DNA of 64,000 bases from Dyella dinghuensis (lineage in GTDB: Bacteria > Pseudomonadota > Gammaproteobacteria > Xanthomonadales > Rhodanobacteraceae): NCBI RefSeq assembly GCF_003977615.1, contig NZ_RYZR01000006.1, forward strand, positions 1-64,000, read 5' to 3'. Of this stretch, positions 1-7,835 are shown piece by piece (position 1 is the first letter of the stretch; each line of letters opens with the position of its first letter). The notes beneath the pieces are model-generated. The model was not told where the DNA came from. It saw only the letters and a program-made list of their open reading frames with translations, and did not search any database. The translations under genes were made by a program, and so were the position numbers.

Positions 1-9
1 GGGGGCCCA

Positions 10-290
10 GAGGGCTTAGAGCATGCGGCCACCCGTATTGCGGAGCGACTCGCTTTAAGCCCTCGCCGCTTAATAGTCGCGGTTTAGCAGCTTCGCAGAA
101 GTGGGCACGCAAAATATTTGGCTGGAGATAAGCTGCAATGCTTATTTACCTCAACAACAAAAGCTCTAAAGACCATTTCTTTGGGTTACTTTTCTTTGGG
201 CCAACAAAGAAAAGTGACTCGGCTGCCGGCAGGCAGTCGAAACGCCCGCCGCGCAGGCGGCAGCCTGGCGATAAGGCATCAACGGGACGA
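10..290. repeat. Left copy of a dispersed ~240-280 bp repeat flanking the locus
   Basis: Positions about 10-250 match 63513-63753 in the same orientation at a constant offset of 63,503 bases with scattered substitutions and no visible indel. The copy contains an internal hairpin around 184-218 (arms of 14 bases reading GTTACTTTTCTTTG and CAAAGAAAAGTGAC) and a purine/pyrimidine-rich core. No convincing protein is encoded. A partial inverted copy lies near 63295-63420, so this is a multicopy genomic repeat and not a gene. Confidence 0.8.
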
Positions 291-296
291 TACAGT

Positions 297-326
297 CACT
301 GGATTCCGGCCTTCGCCGGAATGACG
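297..326. repeat. Half copy of the CATTCCGG palindromic repeat
   Basis: It reads CACTGGATTCCGGCC then TTCGCCGGAATGACG, the same arm that forms the right half of the doublets at 15644, 19102 and 58698. The flanking 327-420 is low-complexity GGxATGACGG text with no gene. Confidence 0.75.
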
Positions 327-436
327 GTGGGGTGGGGAATGACGGTGAGGAATGGGATGGACGGTGAGGCGGGATGACGGAATTGGGGCGGGATAGCACA
401 TCCGGCAGGCCACACAAAAAAGTTGAAGAAGAACCC

Positions 437-463
437 TAAAGTTCACAAGCCCCCCGCCGATAC
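437..463 (+). promoter_or_regulatory. Sigma28 (FliA) promoter for the FliK-like/fhlB pair
   Basis: TAAAGTTC, 11 bases, then GCCGATAC. This matches the FliA consensus TAAAGTTT-N11-GCCGATAA with one mismatch in each box and exact spacing. The start codon at 524 lies about 50 bases beyond the expected transcription start. The pair is therefore predicted to be a late (class IV) flagellar unit dependent on FliA. Confidence 0.8.
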
Positions 464-523
464 CCATCCTCAAGTCCTGCGCAAACCCGCGATGCAGCGC
501 GCCGCCGGACCGAGGAGCCCAGC

Positions 524-1660
524 GTGATCATCCAGCCAACTAGCGTCGCCGCACTGACCTGGCTCGGTGCTGCCGCCGGTGCCAGCTCAGAAGGCTGGCG
601 CATCGGGAGCGTCTTGTCCGCGCGTCCCCTGGGTTTCAGCCAGGAAGGCTTGATGGTGATGCAAATCGGCAGCCTTACCGTCGCGGCCGAAGCACCCGGC
701 TCCAAACAACTGCCGCAACAATTTCAGGTCCGCGTGCTGAGCCTCGGCGCGCAGCCGCAGCTGGAAGTGATCGGCGTGGATACTCACCCGGACAATGGCG
801 TCAACCAGGCATTGCGCGAGCTGCTGCCGCAACAGAATGGCTACGCACCGTTGCTTACGACGGTGAACGCGCTGTCGCAGTGGAGCGTCGTGCGCCAGCT
901 TCCGACCGACTTGCGCTCGGCACTCGCCCTGCTCGAACACAGCATGAGCACGCCGGAGGAAGTCTCCACCCCGGAAGGCTTGCGTATGGCGGTGAATCGC
1001 AGTGGCTTGTTCCTGGAAGCGCAACTGGCGCAGGCTCCCGCCACCGATGTAACGACCGCGCACGACGATATGAAGGGCGCGCTGTTGCGTCTGGTCGCGA
1101 TTCTCAAAGGCCAACCGTTGGCGAGCGAAGGTAGCGATGTCGAAGTCGATCCGCCGTTGCTCTATCGCGGCGTGACACCGCAAGGACGTTTTTTCCTGCC
1201 GCCGGAGCTGGCTCAAACCAGCGAAGCGACCGATTTTCTGCCGCGTCTCTACACCGATGCGCAAGCCGCACTGGCACGTCTGGAAGTCGCGCAATTGCAG
1301 GCCACACCGGCACACTGGACGGTGGAAATCCCGGTGCAGGACACCGACGGCGCAGACGTGCTGCAACTGCTACTCAAACAGCAGCATTCCGAACAGGGCG
1401 AAAGCTGGACGTTCGGCTTCTCGCTGGATCTGCCTTCACTTGGCCCGATCGTCGGCGAATTGCAGTTGCGCGGTTTGCGACTCAATGTTCGGCTGTGGGC
1501 GCAGCATCGCGACACCGCAGACCGGCTGGAAAACGAATTCGAAAACTTCCGCACGCGGCTGAGCGCGACAGGATTGTTCCTCGACCAGTTGACCTGCCAG
1601 GTCGGACTTCCCCAAGCGGGCAACAGCGTCAGCGCCGTTTTCCTGAAGGCGACCGTATGA
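524..1660 (+). CDS. FliK-like flagellar hook-length control family protein (second copy)
   Basis: This 378-residue protein ends with a Flg_hook-type domain (about residues 285-370). That region has the family pattern of a hydrophobic strand, PSLGPIVGELQL, then a helix and an xFLDQLTCQVG-like end. The N-terminal 250 residues are Ala/Leu/Gln-rich and without a recognised domain. It starts at GTG 524, preceded by GAGGAG at a good distance. It differs from the canonical FliK at 19238-20557 and overlaps the next gene by ATGA, so the two are translationally coupled. A role in export-substrate control or hook length is inferred from the family and from the FlhB-like partner. A strong sigma28 promoter at 437-463 suggests late expression. 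Confidence 0.75.
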   Translation: MIIQPTSVAALTWLGAAAGASSEGWRIGSVLSARPLGFSQEGLMVMQIGSLTVAAEAPGSKQLPQQFQVRVLSLGAQPQLEVIGVDTHPDNGVNQALRELLPQQNGYAPLLTTVNALSQWSVVRQLPTDLRSALALLEHSMSTPEEVSTPEGLRMAVNRSGLFLEAQLAQAPATDVTTAHDDMKGALLRLVAILKGQPLASEGSDVEVDPPLLYRGVTPQGRFFLPPELAQTSEATDFLPRLYTDAQAALARLEVAQLQATPAHWTVEIPVQDTDGADVLQLLLKQQHSEQGESWTFGFSLDLPSLGPIVGELQLRGLRLNVRLWAQHRDTADRLENEFENFRTRLSATGLFLDQLTCQVGLPQAGNSVSAVFLKATV

Positions 1661-1923
1661 GCCAGCCACTTCTGCCATCACCGCAGCGCAAAGTCGTGCT
1701 CCGTCTGTCGGGCGGCGGCGACACCTCGTCCGCACAGCTCAATACCGTCAACATCGACAACCTTCTCAAGCACGCCCACGCGCTGGGCTTGCCGCTGCAC
1801 AGCGATCCACAGATCGCCGCCGTGCTTGCATCGTTGCGCATGAATGCCAATGTCCCGCCGCTGCTTTATGCCGCGGCGGCCGCCATGCTTGCAGGTATCT
1901 ACGACGCCTCGAAAAAGGCGTGA
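1657..1923 (+). CDS. fhlB: Free-standing FlhB C-terminal-domain homologue (FhlB/EscU-type)
   Basis: This 88-residue protein resembles the cytoplasmic C-terminal part of FlhB/YscU/EscU export-switch proteins. A VNIDNLLKHAHALGLPLHSD-like segment and a PPLLYAAAAAMLAGIYD end match the helices that follow the autocleavage site in FlhB. It has no membrane segments and no NPTH cleavage motif, unlike the full-length FlhB at 13240-14382. The start ATG overlaps the stop of the FliK-like gene. In other bacteria such proteins can partly replace the FlhB C domain. Here the pairing with a FliK-like partner suggests a secondary substrate-switch module, which is inference. Confidence 0.75.
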   Translation: MSQPLLPSPQRKVVLRLSGGGDTSSAQLNTVNIDNLLKHAHALGLPLHSDPQIAAVLASLRMNANVPPLLYAAAAAMLAGIYDASKKA

Positions 1924-1936
1924 CGTGCGGTCACGC
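1913..1936 (-). terminator. Hairpin terminator shared by two convergent genes
   Basis: A perfect 7-base stem (GCGTGAC 1918-1924, GTCACGC 1930-1936) has a 5-base loop. On the minus strand it is followed by CCTTTTTC. Both stop codons, fhlB (1921-1923) and the DUF2802 gene (1931-1933), lie in the arms. It looks like the rho-independent end of the long minus-strand flagellar/chemotaxis unit. Confidence 0.65.
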
Positions 1937-2332
1937 GCGCTTGGCGTGCAGCCGCAACATCAACTCGGCCTCGTTGCGCGATAAACCACAGCGCAGCATC
2001 AATTGATCCAGATCGCTGCCATCGCGCGCCATGAGCTGCGCGAGTTCGTAATTGCTCGTCGCCGCTTGCTGATTCGCGGACGCCGTCATCTGGATCGCGC
2101 GTATCTCGACCGAACGCTTCGGCGCATCGGCTTTCTGCGTGCCTTGCTCCAGCTGGTTCAGCCGGTGATCGATCTTGTTCAGTGCATTGACGATCATCAA
2201 CGCAGGAATGCCGCCGGCCTCGCTTTCTTTCAGCACCAGCACGCGCTTCAAACGACGCTGCTGAACCCACAGCAGCGAAAGTGTGGTGATCTGAAGAACG
2301 ATGAGCGCAATGACGATCGCTTCAAGCGACAT
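1931..2332 (-). CDS. DUF2802 family membrane-anchored protein at end of chemotaxis operon
   Basis: The 133-residue protein begins with one hydrophobic helix (about residues 3-22) followed by a basic/coiled segment and a short C-terminal helix-turn-helix-like region (LDQLMLRCGLSRNEAELML). This matches the DUF2802 family that follows cheW in Pseudomonas-type flagellar loci. A longer reading frame exists, but ATG 2332 is chosen because it begins the conserved hydrophobic helix and overlaps the cheW end by 11 bases. Function is unknown. Association with polar chemosensory arrays is inferred from position only. Confidence 0.7.
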   Translation of the reverse strand: MSLEAIVIALIVLQITTLSLLWVQQRRLKRVLVLKESEAGGIPALMIVNALNKIDHRLNQLEQGTQKADAPKRSVEIRAIQMTASANQQAATSNYELAQLMARDGSDLDQLMLRCGLSRNEAELMLRLHAKRA

Positions 2333-2798
2333 TCGGCAACTCCTGTTTGAGGCGGCAAAGGCGTAGTACATCAAGTAATGCTACAAAACCACCTTGCCAG
2401 CCCATGACGGCCTGAACCGGATCATCGGCACGACCGGAACGTGCAGGCGGCAATTCGATCGCCTTGACATCGGGCTGCAATAAATCGCCCACGGCATCCA
2501 CGCGCAAACCGATGCGATGCGCATCGTGCGCAAACACCACGATGCGTGTCGATGCCGCATCCACTGGCGCATGCGTGTTGAGACCAAGACGGCGGCGGCC
2601 ATCCATCACCGGCACGATGTTGCCGCGCAAATGACAAATACCCAGAAGATCGTCCGCAGCGCCGGGCACCGGCGTCGGTTCGCTGTCGCGAATCACTTCG
2701 CTCACCTGGCTGAGCAGCACGGCGTAATGCTGGCCGTCCAGCTGAAACGACAGCCAAGGCTCACGCGAAATCGCGTCGATGTTGGGAACCAGACTCAT
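2322..2798 (-). CDS. cheW: Chemotaxis coupling protein CheW
   Basis: The 158-residue protein is one CheW domain (WLSFQLDGQHYAVLLSQVSEVI at the start, then LLGICHLRGNIVPVMDGRRRLGL). CheW bridges methyl-accepting chemoreceptors and CheA in the array. It lies 9 bases beyond motD and ahead of the DUF2802 gene. In Pseudomonas two cheW-like genes plus ParA/ParC genes occupy this place, but here there is one. A second CheW-type protein, CheV, is encoded at 57692-58618. Confidence 0.9.
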   Translation of the reverse strand: MSLVPNIDAISREPWLSFQLDGQHYAVLLSQVSEVIRDSEPTPVPGAADDLLGICHLRGNIVPVMDGRRRLGLNTHAPVDAASTRIVVFAHDAHRIGLRVDAVGDLLQPDVKAIELPPARSGRADDPVQAVMGWQGGFVALLDVLRLCRLKQELPNVA

Positions 2799-2807
2799 GC
2801 GTTGCGG

Positions 2808-3905
2808 TTATCCCTTGCTGTCGGGTGCGGCGATGTGCGGTGTCGAATCGATGACCGGTGGCGTCACAATCGTCGCCACTGGCACTATGATTTTCGGAGC
2901 AGGAATCGTGCCAGCGGGGGTCGCCGGAGCCGCTGACATGGCAGCTGCCGTCACATTCGACGGTGTTGCAGCCGCTGATGAGGTGGCCGGGGTGGACGTG
3001 GCAGCCGTTTCGTCGTCGCTGCTATCGGTTTCGGTATCGGCGGTCGGGTTGATCGCATCGCTGTTGGTATAGAAGCGGCGCGGGCCGGCCTTGTCGCTCA
3101 ACACAACCACCAGTACGCGGCGATTCTTGTTGCGGCCATCCTCGCTTTCGTTATCCGCAGCGGGACGGTACTGACCCCAACCTACGATACCCAGGCGTTC
3201 CGGTGCGACACCATGCTGGGAGAACAATCTGGCCACGCTCGCGGCGCGTGCGGCGGAGAGTTCCCAGTTGGACGGGTAGGTATTCGTATCGATCGGCACG
3301 TCGTCGGTGTAACCCTCGACGCGCAGCGGGTTGGCGAAGGGCGCGAGAATGTCGCCGAGATTGGTGAGCACGTTATTTGCCGAGGGCGACAGCGTAGCCA
3401 CGCCGCTTGGGAACAGAATGTCCGTGCGGATTTCGATCTCGAGCCAATTCGGCGTACGCCGCACGACGACCAGATTCTTGTCGATCAAGGGCTGCAGCGC
3501 ATGCTCGACTTCATTGCGAATGCGCTCAAGATTCTGCTGTTCCTCGCTGAGCTTTTCGTCGGCTTTGCTCGGCGTCAACGGCGTGAGCGGTGCCGGCGTG
3601 ATGTGCTGGGTGAGTTCGGGCAACAGGATCTGTGGCAACGGCGAACGCGGAATCGGTACGGGTTTGTTGGTCGGCACCGGCGTGCTCGATTGCGGCGAGT
3701 TCGGAGTGATCGGCGTGATGACTGAACGCGAACCATTGAACGCCGAAGAAATCGCCTGCGCTAGCGCGCGATACTTTGTCGTGTTGACGCTGGACATGGC
3801 ATACAACACGACAAACAACGCGAGCAGCAGCGTCAGCAAGTCCGCATAGGGAATCACCCACGCTTCGTGATTAACGTGGTCCTCGTGCTTGTGCCGCCGT
3901 CTCAT
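2808..3905 (-). CDS. motD: Flagellar stator protein MotD (MotB family)
   Basis: The protein has 365 residues with one membrane helix (about 17-40). The proton-path aspartate is Asp22 in PYADLLTLL. It ends with an OmpA-like peptidoglycan-binding domain (about 165-275, with GYTDDVPI and a NKNRRVLVVVL end). The last 90 residues are an Ala/Thr/Pro-rich low-complexity tail not seen in typical MotB. It overlaps motC by 4 bases and pairs with it as the stator. The MotC/MotD name rather than MotA/MotB follows the position after cheA, as in Pseudomonas. Confidence 0.9.
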   Translation of the reverse strand: MRRRHKHEDHVNHEAWVIPYADLLTLLLALFVVLYAMSSVNTTKYRALAQAISSAFNGSRSVITPITPNSPQSSTPVPTNKPVPIPRSPLPQILLPELTQHITPAPLTPLTPSKADEKLSEEQQNLERIRNEVEHALQPLIDKNLVVVRRTPNWLEIEIRTDILFPSGVATLSPSANNVLTNLGDILAPFANPLRVEGYTDDVPIDTNTYPSNWELSAARAASVARLFSQHGVAPERLGIVGWGQYRPAADNESEDGRNKNRRVLVVVLSDKAGPRRFYTNSDAINPTADTETDSSDDETAATSTPATSSAAATPSNVTAAAMSAAPATPAGTIPAPKIIVPVATIVTPPVIDSTPHIAAPDSKG

Positions 3906-4642
3906 ACAAGATAACCCTGCAGCTTGTTTTCGATCTGCCGTGGGTTATCGCCCTGCGCAATAGAGATCAAACCTTCGATGAGAATTTCGCGCACTTGCGT
4001 TTGCTTGTTGATCAGCCCTTTCAAGCGTGCACCGATCGGCAGCAATAGCAGGTTGGCGAGACTGATGCCGTAGATGGTCGCGACGAATGCAGCGGCAATA
4101 CCATGACCGAGCTTGGCCGGATCGGTGAGATCGCGCATCACGGCCATCAGACCAAGCACCGCTCCGATAATGCCCATCGTCGGCGAATAGATGCCGCCTT
4201 GCTCATAGACTTTGGCCGCGTACAGATCGAGCTGCTCGCGCGTTTCCACTTCCAGTTCGAGCACGCCGCGAATCGCTTCCGGCTCGCTACCGTCGACCAG
4301 CAGCTGCAAACCCTTTTTGACGAAGGGATCGTTTTCCGCATCGATGTGCGGTTCGAGACCGAGCAGACCCTGGCGGCGCGAGATTTCGCTCCAGCCAATC
4401 ACGCGGCTGATGAGATCGGACGGATGAATGACCGGCGGTTGATACACCATCTTCAGCATGCCCAGCGCACGCTTGAGCACCTTGCCTTGCGTATGCAAAA
4501 GCAGCGCGGCAATGGTGCCGATGAACACGATCACGAATGCGGCCGGATTCCACAGTGCCGATACGTCCGTACCTTTGAGGATGGCGCCGACGATCAACAC
4601 CGCAAAGGCGAGGATCGTGCCGATGATGCTTACGATATCCAT
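3902..4642 (-). CDS. motC: Flagellar stator protein MotC (MotA family)
   Basis: The 246-residue protein has four predicted membrane helices. The conserved MotA/TolQ/ExbB stretch YSPTMGIIGAVLGL...HGIAAAFVATIYG covers the third and fourth helices (about residues 152-205). The cytoplasmic loop carries the charged residues expected to contact FliG. It lies immediately after cheA and overlaps motD, forming the proton-driven stator unit. cheB, which sits between cheA and motC in Pseudomonas, is absent here. Confidence 0.9.
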   Translation of the reverse strand: MDIVSIIGTILAFAVLIVGAILKGTDVSALWNPAAFVIVFIGTIAALLLHTQGKVLKRALGMLKMVYQPPVIHPSDLISRVIGWSEISRRQGLLGLEPHIDAENDPFVKKGLQLLVDGSEPEAIRGVLELEVETREQLDLYAAKVYEQGGIYSPTMGIIGAVLGLMAVMRDLTDPAKLGHGIAAAFVATIYGISLANLLLLPIGARLKGLINKQTQVREILIEGLISIAQGDNPRQIENKLQGYLV

Positions 4643-4643
4643 A

Positions 4644-6548
4644 TCAGGCAGACACCCTTAACGACGGAAGCAGCGGTCCACCCTCCTGCGACAGCGCAGC
4701 AAGATCGAGCACCAACGCGAGACGGCCATCACCGGTGACCGTGGCACCAGCAACGCCCGGAATGCCTTCGAACAACGGGCCCAGCGGTTTCACCATCACG
4801 TCTTCACGGCCCAGCACTTCATCCACGAGGCAACCTAGATGCATGTGCCCGACGTGCAACACGACAATATGCGTGCCGCTCGATTCTTTCACGCCCGCCC
4901 ATGTACCGAGATCGCCCAGCACCAGCGCGCGGCCGCGATGTGCGGCAACACGTCGGCCGTCGAGCATGTGGTCATGCTGCGGATTGAGCTCAAACACTTC
5001 GCTGACATTGCCTAACGGCAACGCAAACAGGCGATCGCCCGAGCGCACCATCAGTACACGCAGAATCGCCAGCGTCAGCGGTACGGTGAGTTCCAGCGTG
5101 CTGCCGTGTCCCAGGCGCGAATGCACCTGCAGCGTGCCGCCGAGTTCAGCGACGCGCGTCTTTACCACGTCCATGCCGACGCCACGGCCGGAGATATCGG
5201 AAATCTGCGCAGCGGTGCTGAAGCCGGGACGGAAAATCAATTCGTAGCATTCGACTTCGGACAGACGTGCTGCCTGTGTCGCATCGATGACGCCTTTTTC
5301 GACGGCCTTGCGGCGGAGCACTTCCGGATCCATGCCGCGACCATCGTCGCTCACGGAGATCACGATGCGCTCGCCACGCTGGCTTGCGGAAAGCCTGACC
5401 TTGCCTTTGTGCGGTTTGCCAGCGCGATCGCGACCGGCCGGATCTTCCAGACCGTGATCGACGGCGTTGCGCAAAAGATGAATCAGCGGATCGGCAAGCG
5501 CCTCGACGAGACTGCGATCGAGATTGGTATCTTCGCCTTCCTGGATTAGCTCGATCTCTTTGCCGAGCTGACGCGCAAGATCGCGCACGATACGCGGAAA
5601 GCGCTGGAACAAGCGGCCCACCGGCTGCATGCGCATGCCGAGCACCGCGTTCTGCAAATCGTCGGAAACACGATCCAGATCGCCGGCCATGTTCGACAAG
5701 GCTTCGTGCTCGCTGCGCGCCGCCAGACTCAGCAGGCGATTGCGCAGCAACACCAGTTCGCCGGCGCGGCTGACCAGCGTATCCAGTCGTGCCGTATCCA
5801 CGCGCACCGTATTTTCCGCTTGCGGTTTGGCCGGTACTGCAGCGCGCGCGGGTTCGGCAGGTGCCGGCGCGGGTGCAGCGGCTACGGCTGTTGCCATCCC
5901 CGCAGGCGCCGCACCTTTGCCATGCAGGTTGTCCAGCAAGGCTTCGAATTCATCCTCGCTGATTTCCTGGTTGTTCTTCGATGCCGGCGCGGGAGCACCC
6001 GGTGCGCCGCCGCCGTAAAGATTGTCGAGCAGCGCTTCGAATTCGCTGTCGTCGATGTGTGTGGGTTCTTCGGCCTTCGACTGCGCGCGCTGCTGCTGTT
6101 CGAGAATCGCCTCGAACTCGGCCTCGATCGGATCGATCGCTTTCACCGGCTGCGTAGCCTTAGCATGCGCCGGCGGGTGCAAACGATGGAGCAACGCTTG
6201 CGGCGGCTGTGCGATCGGCGAGCTGCTGGCCAGCTGCTCCATCATCATATTCAACAGATCGAGCGTTTCCAGCAACGCGTCCATATGCGTTGCATCCAGC
6301 ACGACGCGCGCATGGCGTGCATCGTTGAGCAACTCTTCCGCGCAATGGCACAACTGCACCATCGGGTCGACGGCCAGGAATCCCGCGCCGCCTTTGACGG
6401 TGTGGAAGACGCGAAACACGGCATTGAGCAGTTCGCTGTCGTGCGGCGAACTTTCCAGCTCGATCAGCTGTTCATTGAGCTTTTGCAGCAGATCGCCCGC
6501 CTCGACGAGGAAGGCATCGCGTAGCTCGATGTCCAGGTTCGCATCCAT
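4644..6548 (-). CDS. cheA: Chemotaxis histidine kinase CheA
   Basis: The 634-residue protein has an HPt domain (1-105, phospho-His49 in VFHTVKGGAGF), a long Ala/Pro linker (110-245), a dimerisation helix pair (about 247-310) and a GHKL ATPase. ATPase motifs are the N box HLLRNAVDHGLE (about 357-368), G1 DDGRGMD (401-407) and G2 GRGVGMDVV (454-462). A CheW-like regulatory domain follows (about 498-630). No P2 (CheY-binding) domain can be recognised. The linker instead carries three acidic repeats, EAEFEAILE (142-150), DSEFEALLDNLYG (167-179) and EDEFEALLDNLHG (198-210). These resemble the FliM N-terminal and CheZ C-terminal CheY-binding peptides. It lies between cheZ and motC. Confidence 0.93.
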   Translation of the reverse strand: MDANLDIELRDAFLVEAGDLLQKLNEQLIELESSPHDSELLNAVFRVFHTVKGGAGFLAVDPMVQLCHCAEELLNDARHARVVLDATHMDALLETLDLLNMMMEQLASSSPIAQPPQALLHRLHPPAHAKATQPVKAIDPIEAEFEAILEQQQRAQSKAEEPTHIDDSEFEALLDNLYGGGAPGAPAPASKNNQEISEDEFEALLDNLHGKGAAPAGMATAVAAAPAPAPAEPARAAVPAKPQAENTVRVDTARLDTLVSRAGELVLLRNRLLSLAARSEHEALSNMAGDLDRVSDDLQNAVLGMRMQPVGRLFQRFPRIVRDLARQLGKEIELIQEGEDTNLDRSLVEALADPLIHLLRNAVDHGLEDPAGRDRAGKPHKGKVRLSASQRGERIVISVSDDGRGMDPEVLRRKAVEKGVIDATQAARLSEVECYELIFRPGFSTAAQISDISGRGVGMDVVKTRVAELGGTLQVHSRLGHGSTLELTVPLTLAILRVLMVRSGDRLFALPLGNVSEVFELNPQHDHMLDGRRVAAHRGRALVLGDLGTWAGVKESSGTHIVVLHVGHMHLGCLVDEVLGREDVMVKPLGPLFEGIPGVAGATVTGDGRLALVLDLAALSQEGGPLLPSLRVSA

Positions 6549-6561
6549 CCATACCTTCCAG

Positions 6562-7206
6562 TCAGAATCCGAATTCGCTCAGCAGACGATCGACTTCGTC
6601 CTGGCTGTTGACCTTGGCCACTTCCACCGGGGCTTCGCGGCCGGCCAGTGCACCGGTAATGCGCACCAGTTCCAGCAGCGACGATTCGACGCTCTCGATG
6701 AAGTTGACGACTTTCTTGACGCGCTGACCGGCAAGGTCCTGCCACGACTGCACCAGCACCATGTCGTTGAGACCATCGGTACAGGTATTGGCGAACACTT
6801 GCGCCTGACGTGCAAGCACGGCAGCCGGATCGGCGTCGCCCTTGCTGAAATCGAGCACTGCGACGGCGTTGGCGGAAAGCGCTTCGGCTTCCGGACGCAT
6901 GCGATCGACGAAATCGAGACTGCGATGCGCGGCTTTCGCGCTCATATCCAGCACTTCGGCGAGATAGTTGCGCGCATTGGTCATGCTGTCGGGCAGACCT
7001 TCGTTGGCGAGGTCGCTGCCAAGACGGCACACAGCGCCGTGCAGGTCACGCGCCAGCACACCGAGTGCGCGGAACATATGCTGTTCGCGCTGGCGCACCA
7101 TCACATCCAGCGCCTGCTCGAACGCAGCGCCATCGGTGCTGTTGAGCAACGCCACGACTTCGGGCGGCAGATTTTCGCTAACCACAGCGGTTGTCGTTGC
7201 GTTCAT
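6562..7206 (-). CDS. cheZ: CheY-P phosphatase CheZ
   Basis: The 214-residue, mainly helical protein carries the catalytic D-L-x-G-Q motif ([13 protein letters not shown], Asp157 and Gln161). Its C-terminal CheY-binding tail reads [14 protein letters not shown], like the family end QDQVDxLLxSLGF. CheZ removes phosphate from CheY to reset motor signalling. The start overlaps the cheY stop by 4 bases, so expression is coupled. Confidence 0.92.
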   Translation of the reverse strand: MNATTTAVVSENLPPEVVALLNSTDGAAFEQALDVMVRQREQHMFRALGVLARDLHGAVCRLGSDLANEGLPDSMTNARNYLAEVLDMSAKAAHRSLDFVDRMRPEAEALSANAVAVLDFSKGDADPAAVLARQAQVFANTCTDGLNDMVLVQSWQDLAGQRVKKVVNFIESVESSLLELVRITGALAGREAPVEVAKVNSQDEVDRLLSEFGF

Positions 7207-7598
7207 GCGGAAGCTCCACTGGCGGCCAGGCGCTCAAAGATCTTGTCCAGCTTTTCTTTCAGCGTGACCGCGGTGAAAGGCTTGACGATGTAACCATTTA
7301 CGCCCGCTTGTGCGGCGGCAATGATCTGTTCGCGATTGTTTTCGGCGGTGACCATCAGCACCGGCAAGCCTTTCAGCTTGGGCTCGGCGCGAATCGCCTG
7401 AAGCAATTCGATGCCGGTCATGTTCGGCATGTTCCAGTCGGTCACGACCATGTCGAAGGGACTGGCCTTCAGCATGGTCATTGCGTTATGACCGTCGTCG
7501 GCTTCCTGAATCATCGGGTTGCTGAAACCGAGCTCGACGAGCAGGTTGCGAACGATTCGCCGCATGGTGGAGAAATCGTCTACCACCAAAATTTTCAT
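7203..7598 (-). CDS. cheY: Chemotaxis response regulator CheY
   Basis: The 131-residue single receiver domain has acidic Asp7/Asp8, phospho-acceptor Asp54 ([10 protein letters not shown]), Thr84, Tyr103 and Lys106 (YIVKPF). The open frame extends 50 codons further upstream, but that part is translated palindromic repeat. ATG 7598 begins the conserved MKILVVDD start. Phospho-CheY should bind the FliM N-terminus at the switch. A REP-like element lies between this gene and fliA. Confidence 0.94.
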   Translation of the reverse strand: MKILVVDDFSTMRRIVRNLLVELGFSNPMIQEADDGHNAMTMLKASPFDMVVTDWNMPNMTGIELLQAIRAEPKLKGLPVLMVTAENNREQIIAAAQAGVNGYIVKPFTAVTLKEKLDKIFERLAASGASA

Positions 7599-7666
7599 GT
7601 TCTTGTCCAAACGCTTGTCTCCGGAAAGCTGAACAATGGGGAGGAGTGAGACGGTGTTCGTTTTTT

Positions 7667-7782
7667 CCTTCTCCTTCCGGGAGAAGGTGCCCGCAGGGCG
7701 GATGAGGGTGCGATGGAACATCGCGTTGATGCATGGCCGTACCCTCACCCGCCTGCCGGCACCCTCTCCCGTCGGGAGAGGG
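7667..7782. repeat. REP-like inverted repeat between fliA and cheY
   Basis: The arm 7667-7709 (CCTTCTCC..GGGAGAAGG, then GCCCGCAGGGCGGATGAGGGT) and the arm 7741-7782 (ACCCTCACCCGCCTGCC.. then CCTCTCCC..GGGAGAGG) are imperfect reverse complements, and each contains its own hairpin. The same family occurs at 10926, 14406 and 52249. It may act as a transcript processing or attenuation site inside the operon. Confidence 0.75.
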
Positions 7783-7835
7783 GTCAGCGATCAATGTGTC
7801 GTTTCATCGTTCTCTCGCTCGCCCCCATGCATACA

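Noticed and set aside
7599-7748. 50-codon upstream extension of cheY
   Set aside because: It translates the palindromic repeat. CheY homologues begin at MKILVVDD.
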